From an uncultured Spartobacteria bacterium (GTDB taxonomy: Bacteria > Verrucomicrobiota > Verrucomicrobiia > Chthoniobacterales > Terrimicrobiaceae), in NCBI GenBank assembly GCA_903915315.1, contig CAIWSO010000255.1:1-5154 (forward strand): 5,154 nucleotides of DNA, read 5' to 3'. Of this stretch, positions 1-5,154 are shown piece by piece. The position numbers and the translations under genes were made by a program. Positions within the stretch are counted from its first letter, which is position 1, and every line of letters starts with the position of its first letter. A model generated the notes under the pieces. The model made no database searches. It saw only the letters and a list, made by a program, of their open reading frames with translations, and was not told the DNA's origin.

Positions 1-426
1 ATCTCGAATCAAATACGCTGCTTTAGCGGCAAGTCGTCCCTTCGCGCTTCGCTTTGCAATCAAGCCTTTATTCTTGGGAGTTGCGTTGATCGTCTTGTAG
101 GCGACCTCATCTTCCTGAACCTTGGACATTGAGGCAGGAGAATCGTAAAGTGCTTCGGTGTAACGAACGCTCTTCCGGTGAGTAGCGTAAGGGGCAACAA
201 TTTGTAATCGGCTTGCGTCCACTTGAGCCACCCCCTCAGAAAACGCTTGATCCGATCCTTCTGCATTCCCCGATCTGAATCGAAGCTGGGGAAACTTCTT
301 TGCAAGGTGACTAGCGAGTTCTGTCGCCCGCACATAATCCTCTGAGGATATTGAACGCCGCCCCTCCAGAAGGACTACGCCATCCGGTTGACTCGCAATA
401 AGGTGATTGAATTGGGTGAAAGTCAT
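1..426 (-). CDS. SLOG-like (DprA/LOG-type Rossmann) protein, C-terminus cut by the window edge
   Basis: The frame is open from the ATG at 424-426 to base 1, giving 142 codons with no stop, so the C-terminus lies beyond the left edge. An in-frame TAG at 445-447 leaves this ATG as the first usable start; no strong Shine-Dalgarno sequence precedes it. The protein begins MTFTQFNHLIASQPDG. A hydrophobic strand followed by Gly-Arg (VVLLEGRRS, residues 17-25) leads, after a helix, into FRSGNAEGSDQAFSEGV (50-66) and then IVAPYATHRK (76-85). A strand, a Gly-rich turn with Asp and then a helix is the layout of SLOG/DUF2493-type Rossmann folds, which bind nucleotides or nucleotide-derived ligands. The last 30 residues are rich in Lys and Arg. 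I recall similar uncharacterised bacterial proteins of somewhat under 200 residues, but cannot confirm this here. No function is assigned. The gene lies downstream of a decayed toxin-antitoxin-like pair on the same strand. Confidence is high that it is coding, moderate for the fold. Confidence 0.8.
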   Translation of the reverse strand, partial: MTFTQFNHLIASQPDGVVLLEGRRSISSEDYVRATELASHLAKKFPQLRFRSGNAEGSDQAFSEGVAQVDASRLQIVAPYATHRKSVRYTEALYDSPASMSKVQEDEVAYKTINATPKNKGLIAKRSAKGRLAAKAAYLIRD

Positions 427-493
427 TTTCTTAGCCCACGTCCGCTATCACCGATGACTGACTGTGGCTCGACCGACGCCAAGAGCGAAGCAA

Positions 494-738
494 CTAAGCA
501 TGGGGCGTGACGCGGGTTGCCATTCGGTGGATCGCATTGCTCGCATTTTTCATTCTGTAAAAACTGACTTCGTTCAAATCGCTCCGCACACTAGCGTGTT
601 CAAGGGTGAGGGAGACGACATTCCCGCTACTATCAAAATCCAATAGATGTCTTCGGATAATTCTCGGGTTTCCATGGGAGTCCCGCTCCCGATCTCCAGC
701 AAAACTGTGTCCGTATCTTCTAAATATTTTATTTTCAT
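494..738 (-). pseudogene. DUF2283-type small protein, broken by a one-base frameshift
   Basis: The ATG at 736-738 overlaps the stop of the upstream gene (CAATGA). It opens a frame beginning MKIKYLEDTDTVLLEIGSG and continuing through METRELSEDIY (residues 22-32). The next codons turn into unrelated sequence that stops at a TGA at 574-576 after 54 residues. In the neighbouring frame the expected continuation resumes at once: LDFDSSGNVVSLTLEHAS, then DLNEVSFYRM, ending at a TAG at 494-496. Restoring one T around 641-645 (TATTGG to TATTTGG) gives a continuous 81-residue protein. The pattern (KxxYLEDTDT, ETRELSED, LDFDxxGNVVSLTLEHAS) is that of DUF2283, a small all-beta family whose function I do not know and which often sits next to small toxin-like genes. 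The gene is probably inactive. A sequencing error in a short T run is the main alternative. Confidence 0.78.
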
Positions 739-989
739 TGGTTTTTATCCTCGTAGTCACTGTCAAAGAAGGCGTCACGAACAGTCTGTCCACCATCTTA
801 AAAGATAACCCGAAGTGCTTGATTCTCAAAGTCGAAAATTCGTCCCCAGCGGCGAATCCCTCCATCAACTTGAACTTCTTCGTGCTCCGCATGGGTGATG
901 ACGTGCTCTATCCACTCATCGGAAATCCCTGCACGATCTGGACGCTGTCGGGTGTGCCGAAAGCATTCAGTTTGTGGAAAGCGTGACAT
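735..989 (-). pseudogene. DUF4258-like small protein with an in-frame stop at codon 64
   Basis: The frame starts at the ATG at 987-989 (MSRFPQTECFRHTRQRPDRA). It runs through ISDEWIEHVITHAEHEEVQ and DGGIRRWGRIF to LRVIF, where a TAA lies at 798-800. Reading past it in the same frame gives DGGQTVRDAFFDSDYEDKNQ and a TGA at 735-737. The tail fits the family ending I recall (LRVI, two more residues, acidic-Gly, TVxxAFFD), with the stop exactly where Leu is expected. TTA to TAA, one base change, would explain it. The intact form would have 84 residues. The fold pattern (a helix with RPDRA, then WIEHVI, then strands with DGxIRRW and LRVI) resembles DUF4258, thought to be RelE/ParE-like, but that assignment is tentative. 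Its stop overlaps the start of the DUF2283-type gene by 4 bases, so the two formed an operon. No clear ribosome binding site or promoter is visible in 990-1112. Confidence 0.72.
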
Positions 990-1112
990 GAGATTTTATT
1001 TATTGCGAACGTGCTCAGTGACCTATATCTCTGCTTGCTTTTGGGATGGTCTCCCGCTGAAGGAGGCATGACAGAAGTGCCGAAGGCATAGGGATTAGGT
1101 CCATTTGGGCCG

Positions 1113-1523
1113 TTAGCCCATCTTCATTTTGTGGAGGCTTATTGGCAGGACTGAAGAATAAAATTCGAAATCTTGGTCCGTTGTGTAAATGTCCAAATTG
1201 TGTTTTGTAGCGACCGCACAAATGAGAAAATCTATCCCCGAGCCTTGAACCCCTTTGGATCGACATAGATTATAAAAACGTGCCGCTTCCACAAATAACT
1301 CGGTGTCCAGTGGTAAATCTCGAAATGCCCCCAGCACACCGTTCAACCTATCGAACTGTGCCAGTTCCTTCACTCCAGAAAGGACCTCCTGCCGTATGGG
1401 GCCAATTATATCAACATGGCCGCCTTTTATGAGTCGGGATAACTCTGCACGATGGTTGCCACTAGCACTAGATGAGCGACGGAGGCATTCAGACCAAATC
1501 GGTGTATCAACGAGAACCCTCAT
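1113..1523 (-). CDS. vapC: VapC-type PIN-domain ribonuclease toxin
   Basis: This 136-residue protein has the size and motif order of VapC toxins, Mg2+-dependent PIN-domain ribonucleases that cut RNA when freed from their antitoxin. All four acidic positions of the active site can be placed: D6 in VLVDTPIWSE, E46 in IRQEVLSG, D98 in SGIDFLICAVA and D116 in YTTDQDF. The toxin therefore looks intact. The start ATG (1521-1523) overlaps the stop of the antitoxin gene as ATGA, which implies translational coupling. An AAGGG seven bases upstream could help initiation. The stop TAA is at 1113-1115; no terminator with a T run follows. The 123 bases to the next gene (990-1112) show no convincing gene. 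The RNA target cannot be told from the sequence. Confidence 0.93.
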   Translation of the reverse strand: MRVLVDTPIWSECLRRSSSASGNHRAELSRLIKGGHVDIIGPIRQEVLSGVKELAQFDRLNGVLGAFRDLPLDTELFVEAARFYNLCRSKGVQGSGIDFLICAVATKHNLDIYTTDQDFEFYSSVLPISLHKMKMG

Positions 1524-1720
1524 CGTTTAGCCCTTAGCTCCTTATGATTGAAATCAGGAGCAATATCTACACTCCCAAACAAGGCCAGAATATTCTGTTG
1601 CTCTCGCTTTTCGACGTATTCCGCAAGCGCAGTGTTGACGGTGTCCCGCTTTGTTCGAAAGCCTCCCGCTCGCTTCGCTTTTAGGAGAAGCCGATCATCG
1701 ATTTGAAGATTTGTAGCCAT
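1520..1720 (-). CDS. vapB: VapB-type antitoxin (Arc/MetJ-like ribbon-helix-helix)
   Basis: This 66-residue protein starts MATNLQIDDRLLLKAKRAG, the typical opening of VapB antitoxins of the PF09957 type. The N-terminal strand (TNLQID) would contact DNA as a dimer, and the helices follow (LLLKAKRAG; KRDTVNTALAEYVEKREQQ, about residues 24-42). The C-terminal part, with LFGSVDIAPDF near residues 48-57, would wrap the VapC toxin and block its active site. The complex usually represses its own operon. Three in-frame starts are possible: GTG at 1738, GTG at 1726 and ATG at 1720. I chose the ATG because the family normally begins M-A/R-T-N and the extra codons (MAECVA) arise from a short tandem repeat. 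No good Shine-Dalgarno sequence precedes any of them. The gene ends with a TGA overlapping vapC. Confidence 0.9.
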   Translation of the reverse strand: MATNLQIDDRLLLKAKRAGGFRTKRDTVNTALAEYVEKREQQNILALFGSVDIAPDFNHKELRAKR

Positions 1721-1743
1721 AGCCACACATTCAGCCACACATT
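1721..1743 (-). repeat. Two 11-base tandem direct repeats abutting the vapB start
   Basis: Read on the plus strand, AGCCACACATT occurs at 1721-1731 and again at 1733-1743, separated by one C, giving a 12-base period. On the coding strand this is AATGTGTGGCT twice, followed directly by the vapB ATG. A period of 12 keeps the reading frame, so each copy carries an in-frame GTG start. The repeat may be part of the VapBC operator, a site that varies by slippage, or chance. Its role is not known. Confidence 0.6.
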
Positions 1744-1782
1744 GCGTGCGTCAAGGTCTAATTTGCTTGGCTAACGCCCCCA

Positions 1783-1806
1783 GTCACCGGCAACCGGACC
1801 GGTAAC
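1783..1806 (-). repeat. Imperfect inverted repeat between the permease and vapB
   Basis: On the minus strand GTTACCGG and CCGGTGAC flank an eight-base loop. They could form an eight-pair RNA stem including one G-U pair. A second, tighter palindrome, ACCGG-A-CCGGT, lies inside it at 1793-1803. No T run follows the stem on either strand (the T6 run at 1811-1816, read on the minus strand, comes before it), so it is not a standard intrinsic terminator. It could be the operator of vapBC, or a 3'-end structure of the permease transcript. Confidence 0.4.
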
Positions 1807-1822
1807 ATGATAAAAAAGCGGA

Positions 1823-2785
1823 TTAGAGCCAGATTTGACTGATGAATGTGTAGGCCATGGGAATACCAATGAGAAGATTAAATGGAAATGTAACCCCCAG
1901 AGCCAAGGCGACATAAATACTCGGATTCGCCTCCGGAAGCGCGGCTCGAAGGGCCGCTGGCACTGCGATATAAGATCCGCTAGCACACAGCATCGCAAAC
2001 AAGAAAGCATCTCCCATCGTCATACCCACCAAGTGTGCCACAAAAGTTGCCACGGAACCCGAAACCAGAGGGAAAGTGAGCCCAAAAAGAAAAGGGAGCC
2101 ATCCGCCGGACCTCAAATCGGAAAACCGCCGAGCCGCAACGAGCCCCAGATCCATAAGAAAGAAACAAAGGATTCCGGGAAACATATGGCTCACGAAGGG
2201 GTAAAGCGCCTTGGCCCCTGACGCTGGTGTCACAAAACCAATCAAGAGGCTTCCCAAAAGAACCAGCACCGACTTATTCGCAAGACATTCATGAACGACG
2301 CATCCCCAGGATATTTTTTGCCCATCACTCTTAGCACTATTCATGCGAGCAAGAATAAGCCCGGTCAGGATCGCCGGGCTTTCCATCAATGCCAGCGCAG
2401 CCACCATGTAACCTCCGAAGGGCGTGCCCCTCGCCTCCAGATACGAAACGGAAGTCATAAAAGTAACCGCACTCACCGATCCATAAGTCGCCGCAACCGC
2501 AGCGGCATCAGCCACCCCGAATTTTCTTCTGATAAGGGGATAGACGAGTAGAGGGATTAGAAATGAAGCCGCGACCGCCGTTATCAGGGGAACAACCACC
2601 GAAAAAGAGAACTCCGTATTTTGTAATTCCGTACCGCCCTTGAATCCCAGCGCAAAAAGCAAATAGAGGGAAAGAATTTGGAGCACCGAGTCCGGAATTT
2701 CGAGATCGGATTTGACGATGACGGCGAGAACGCCGAGCAAGAAAAAGAGGATTGCAGGTTGTAATAGGTATTCCCAAGCGCTCAT
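1823..2785 (-). CDS. SbtA-family (DUF897) sodium-dependent anion permease, bicarbonate transporter-like
   Basis: This 320-residue inner-membrane protein has about ten hydrophobic segments (roughly 11-24, 35-49, 62-83, 94-113, 124-147, 170-185, 200-217, 230-252, 258-282, 288-318). It matches the inverted two-half layout of SbtA, the cyanobacterial Na+/HCO3- symporter. Family marks are LFALGFKGG (43-51), YGSVSAVTF (101-109) in the first half, and ASGSYIAVPAALRAALPEANPSIY (268-291) with GVTFPFN in the second. Cyanobacterial SbtA, as I recall it, has SSSDISGP where this protein has SGSYIAVP, so the Asp is replaced by Tyr. The SYIAVP form is common in non-cyanobacterial members, and bicarbonate as substrate is therefore unproven. 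The long hydrophilic loop of SbtA is reduced to about 20 residues (148-168), and no PII-like SbtB gene is adjacent. An in-frame TAA at 2798-2800 fixes the ATG at 2785 as the first start; no Shine-Dalgarno sequence precedes it. The gene is divergent from the lipocalin gene across 43 bases. Confidence 0.85.
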   Translation of the reverse strand: MSAWEYLLQPAILFFLLGVLAVIVKSDLEIPDSVLQILSLYLLFALGFKGGTELQNTEFSFSVVVPLITAVAASFLIPLLVYPLIRRKFGVADAAAVAATYGSVSAVTFMTSVSYLEARGTPFGGYMVAALALMESPAILTGLILARMNSAKSDGQKISWGCVVHECLANKSVLVLLGSLLIGFVTPASGAKALYPFVSHMFPGILCFFLMDLGLVAARRFSDLRSGGWLPFLFGLTFPLVSGSVATFVAHLVGMTMGDAFLFAMLCASGSYIAVPAALRAALPEANPSIYVALALGVTFPFNLLIGIPMAYTFISQIWL

Positions 2786-2802
2786 TGCGCGCGCAGATTA
2801 GT

Positions 2803-2810
2803 GAGGTAGG
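2803..2810 (+). promoter_or_regulatory. Shine-Dalgarno-like GAGGTAGG, better placed for a short ORF than for the lipocalin
   Basis: This is the best ribosome-binding-like sequence between the divergent genes. Its end lies 5 bases before the ATG at 2816 but 18 bases before the lipocalin ATG at 2829, longer than the usual spacing. It may serve the short frame at 2816-2851, or the lipocalin with poor spacing. Confidence 0.4.
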
Positions 2811-2815
2811 TGAAT

Positions 2816-2851
2816 ATGAAAAGCCCAAATGAAAACCATCCTAGCCCTTAG
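2816..2851 (+). other. Possible 11-codon upstream ORF overlapping the lipocalin start
   Basis: The ATG at 2816 opens the frame MKSPNENHPSP and stops at a TAG at 2849-2851, inside codon 8 of the lipocalin gene and in a different frame. It has better ribosome-binding-site spacing than the lipocalin start. It could act as a leader that tunes lipocalin translation, or it may be chance. It has no recognisable product. Confidence 0.25.
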
Positions 2852-3356
2852 CTTCCTCGCTCTCGCTGCATGCTCCAGTACGCCTAAAAAAGCGCCCCTG
2901 ACAACCGTTCCTCACGTTGATCTCCCTAGATTCATGGGCGACTGGTATGTCATCGGAACGATCCCTTGGTTTGTCGAAAAAGACAATGTCGGCACGATGG
3001 ATATCTACACCTTACGGTCCGATGGAAAAATCGATATCCGCTATGTTTTCCACAAGAAATCACTTCAAGCTACGAAACAGGAATGGAAGGCAACCGCTAC
3101 TGTGGTTAACACAAAATCCAACTCCGAATGGGCCGTTCAGTTCATCTGGCCGTTCAAGGCTCCGTATTTGCTCATCGATCTCTCCCCCGACTACCAGCGA
3201 TCGATTGTCGCCCACCCCTCGCGGGATCTGATTTGGATCATGTGCCGCTCACCAGAAATGACGGAAACGGACTACGCCGCCGCATTGGAAGTGGCGAAAA
3301 ACCAAGGCTTCGACATCTCTCGCATCACTCGGGTGCCACAAAATCCAAAAAACTAG
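2829..3356 (+). CDS. blc: Blc-type bacterial lipocalin, outer-membrane lipoprotein
   Basis: The product has 175 residues, close to the length of E. coli Blc. It starts with a lipoprotein signal (MKTILALSFLALAAC): the lipobox LAAC at 12-15 makes Cys15 the lipidated residue. Ser at +2 predicts outer-membrane sorting under the E. coli rule. The lipocalin G-x-W motif is in RFMGDWYVIGTIP (34-46). Beta-strand segments follow (GTMDIYTL, KIDIRYVFHKK, KQEWKATATV, EWAVQFIWPF, APYLLIDL). The second conserved block, DYQRSIVAHPSRDLIWIMCRSP (121-142), parallels Blc, and a C-terminal helix (TDYAAALEVAKNQGF) is present. Such proteins bind lysophospholipids or fatty acids and are linked to membrane upkeep or stress; the ligand here is inferred only from the family. 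An in-frame TGA at 2817-2819 makes the ATG at 2829 the first ATG start, and it gives a complete signal peptide. The stop is 9 bases from the end of the convergent hrpB gene. Confidence 0.93.
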   Translation: MKTILALSFLALAACSSTPKKAPLTTVPHVDLPRFMGDWYVIGTIPWFVEKDNVGTMDIYTLRSDGKIDIRYVFHKKSLQATKQEWKATATVVNTKSNSEWAVQFIWPFKAPYLLIDLSPDYQRSIVAHPSRDLIWIMCRSPEMTETDYAAALEVAKNQGFDISRITRVPQNPKN

Positions 3357-3365
3357 GCACATCAA

Positions 3366-5154
3366 TCAACGCCACTCGTGCTTCGGATACTGTCGCGCGA
3401 GTTGCTGCTTGAGTCCAGGATACGTCTCCGTCCAAAAAGACTTGAGACTTCGTGTGACCTGTACCGGTCGCTGACTCGGGGCCAAGATGTGAATCGTCAC
3501 AGCATGGCGGCCAAGAGCCAATTTGACATCGTCCGTCACTCCATAAAGGTCCTGAATGCGGGCGGAGAGAAAGGGATCGGCCGTCTCCAAGTAAGTGATC
3601 TTCGCTCGACGACCAGCAGGTAACTCCAAACGCTCGGGAGCTTGCTTATCAACAAACTGCTGCTGCGTGTGAGTGAGAAGCGACCTTGCATGATGAAGCA
3701 CAGGAGCATCCTTGATATCCCGGTAACAAACGGCCTCGTCGCAAACGAGAAGAAGGATGTGCTGCCTCTCATCCTGAGCCATCGCCGGAATCCCCTGCTC
3801 TGGACAAAGGCGCGCGAGGAAATTAACTCGGTGGATCCATTGCTCGACCGCATCGTCCCAACCATTGAGCCGCAACGCGCCAGCCATGACCTGCTCCGCA
3901 AGGCAAAGTGAAGCTGCAGGGCCGGGTTCCGCATCGCGATCCCGATTTTCCAACACCAAATCTCGGAACATTTTAGCGCGCCGAACAACGACGCGGTTCT
4001 GCGTTTTGTCAAAATAAGACTCGGCCGTCTCGTGAAAGTCGGCTGGGAAAAGCTCACGCAACCAAGCTTCCTCGATTTGAGTCGCAAGACTTAGGAGAAT
4101 TTTAGCGTCCCCATCCCTCCCTTCAATTTCCGCGATTTCGGAAGCCACAAGCAAGGTACCCCCAGTCGCAACGCTGGCACGGGCGAGCAGTCCTCGCCGA
4201 CCATGAACCACATCACAAACCAGCGTGGCCGAACTCCGTCGGCAAGCAACCTGATCCGCAAATCCAGCAAGGATGCAACGTGCGATGGCCTCGTCGGAAG
4301 CCGGCGCATCCTCGAGCAAAAGCGCTTCGGCATGTGCAATATCAAGAAACTGCTCAAAAAGACGCCCGACCTGCCGAGCGGAATCCGAATGAATACCCAG
4401 CGAACGACAATCCGCCATCCGAAAACCACGACTTCGGGCCCACTCGAAGACACGCATCAGCACTTGAAAATCTGATGTCCCCTCGCCAAAGACGTCCGCT
4501 CTTTCGTCCTCGATTTTTTTATCCGCACGCAGAAGCATGGATCGACTCTGGGTGATCGCCGCAATGAGCGCTGCCGCACGCACACACCCTAGCTCCTCCG
4601 CCGCAATGAACATGCGGGCATAGCGAGGGTGAACTGGAAAATTCAACATCCGACGACCGACAGGGGTTATCGATCCATCCGTTCCATCAAGGGCCCCTAG
4701 ATCGCACAGGAGAGTCTCGGCACGCTGCAGAGGCTGAGCATCGGGACGCTCGATCCATCGAAATTTCTCGATATCACTCACCCCTGCCGCCTTGAGCGTG
4801 AGAAGCGTCTCCGCAAGATCAAGGCGACGCACCTCCGATACCTCGCGAAGCGGACGGCGCAAGTGATCGCGCTCGGTCCAAAGCCTCAGGCAACGTCCCG
4901 GTGCCGTTCGCCCAGCCCGCCCAGCACGCTGGGCCGCCGAAGAATCGCTGATTTTATCGATGAGGAGCGTATTGATACCTCGGTTGGAATCGTATCTGGC
5001 CATGCGCGCCAGACCGGAATCCACCACTAGCGTGATCCCGTCGATCGTAAGCGATGTTTCAGCCACATTCGTCGAAACAATGATCTTTTTCCCACGGGAA
5101 CGATTCACGGCCTTGTCCTGCTCGGCTGCAGTTAACTCTCCATGTAACGGAAGG
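3366..5154 (-). CDS. hrpB: ATP-dependent RNA helicase HrpB, N-terminal part beyond the window
   Basis: The frame is open from the right edge to a TGA at 3366-3368, about 595 residues of a protein that is usually a little over 800. The missing part is the first RecA domain with the Walker A and DEAH motifs. The visible part starts LPLHGELTAAEQDKAVNRS, typical of the start of the second RecA domain of DEAH helicases. Motif V, STNVAETSLTI, is at 5043-5075 and motif VI, QRAGRAGR, at 4908-4931. The helicase-associated region follows (RRLDLAETLLTL, then GRRMLNFPVHPRYARM, about 4610-4830). The C-terminal end carries the HrpB-specific domain: LPAGRRAKITYLE, SARIQDLYGV, SQRPVQVTRSLKSFWTETYP and the terminal QYPKHEWR. 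This ending separates HrpB from HrpA and DEAH splicing-type helicases. The GTG at 5106-5108 is not the start, because the coding match continues upstream of it. The cellular role of HrpB is poorly defined. All visible motifs look intact. Confidence 0.95.
   Translation of the reverse strand, partial: LPLHGELTAAEQDKAVNRSRGKKIIVSTNVAETSLTIDGITLVVDSGLARMARYDSNRGINTLLIDKISDSSAAQRAGRAGRTAPGRCLRLWTERDHLRRPLREVSEVRRLDLAETLLTLKAAGVSDIEKFRWIERPDAQPLQRAETLLCDLGALDGTDGSITPVGRRMLNFPVHPRYARMFIAAEELGCVRAAALIAAITQSRSMLLRADKKIEDERADVFGEGTSDFQVLMRVFEWARSRGFRMADCRSLGIHSDSARQVGRLFEQFLDIAHAEALLLEDAPASDEAIARCILAGFADQVACRRSSATLVCDVVHGRRGLLARASVATGGTLLVASEIAEIEGRDGDAKILLSLATQIEEAWLRELFPADFHETAESYFDKTQNRVVVRRAKMFRDLVLENRDRDAEPGPAASLCLAEQVMAGALRLNGWDDAVEQWIHRVNFLARLCPEQGIPAMAQDERQHILLLVCDEAVCYRDIKDAPVLHHARSLLTHTQQQFVDKQAPERLELPAGRRAKITYLETADPFLSARIQDLYGVTDDVKLALGRHAVTIHILAPSQRPVQVTRSLKSFWTETYPGLKQQLARQYPKHEWR

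Noticed and set aside
60..335. 91-residue minus-strand frame
   Set aside because: It overlaps the longer SLOG-like gene in another frame and its sequence is low in recognisable pattern; a shadow.
531..548. TCGCATT twice within 18 bases as a regulatory repeat
   Set aside because: It lies in the coding tail of the DUF2283-type gene and encodes an Asn-Ala repeat; chance is enough.
606..986. 126-residue plus-strand frame
   Set aside because: It is the antisense of the two decayed small genes, whose family patterns are clear on the minus strand.
1106..1120. TGGGC-CGTTA-GCCCA hairpin at the vapC stop as a terminator
   Set aside because: Only five pairs, overlaps the stop codon, and no T run follows on either strand.
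1015..1266. 83-residue minus-strand frame
   Set aside because: It overlaps the 3' half of vapC out of frame, and vapC has all its catalytic acids.
1811..1816. Run of six A (T on the minus strand) just after the permease stop as part of an intrinsic terminator
   Set aside because: No GC-rich hairpin comes before it in the direction of transcription; the nearby inverted repeat lies after it.
1835..2221. 128-residue plus-strand frame
   Set aside because: Antisense to the permease gene; the translation is highly charged and without pattern.
2508..2828. 106-residue minus-strand frame reaching to the lipocalin start
   Set aside because: Out-of-frame shadow of the permease N-terminal half.
3536..4087. 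183-residue minus-strand frame inside hrpB
   Set aside because: Different frame from the HrpB C-terminal domain, which is conserved to its end.
4091..4453. 120-residue minus-strand frame inside hrpB
   Set aside because: Shadow frame; the HrpB frame is continuous here.

Overview
The window is a piece of a bacterial chromosome of moderate GC content. No rRNA, tRNA, CRISPR array, transposase or phage structural gene is visible. The outer-membrane-type lipocalin lipoprotein and the HrpB helicase point to a Gram-negative bacterium. Both families occur widely in Proteobacteria and also in groups such as Verrucomicrobiota. The mix here would fit the latter, but that is only an impression. Most starts lack a strong Shine-Dalgarno sequence.

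Positions 1-1743 hold small accessory modules, all on the minus strand. From right to left they are: an intact VapB antitoxin/VapC toxin pair with a 4-base overlap (1113-1720); a second small two-gene module (494-989) resembling a DUF4258-like/DUF2283 pair, in which both genes are broken, the first by one in-frame stop and the second by a one-base frameshift; and the N-terminal 142 residues of a protein with a SLOG-like (DprA/LOG-type) nucleotide-binding pattern that runs off the left edge (1-426). This last gene has no stop in the window and is easily missed.

Positions 1823-5154 look like ordinary chromosomal genes. They are a ten-helix permease of the SbtA/DUF897 family on the minus strand (1823-2785), a Blc-type lipocalin lipoprotein on the plus strand (2829-3356) divergent from it across 43 bases, and the C-terminal three quarters of the DEAH-type RNA helicase HrpB on the minus strand (3366 to the right edge), convergent with the lipocalin across only 9 bases.

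No single pathway links these genes. The permease and lipocalin may share a promoter region, and the left part reads as a small toxin-antitoxin-type island in which one module is intact and the other is decaying. The clearest observation is the doubly damaged module. Nothing in the window amounts to a wholly new system.
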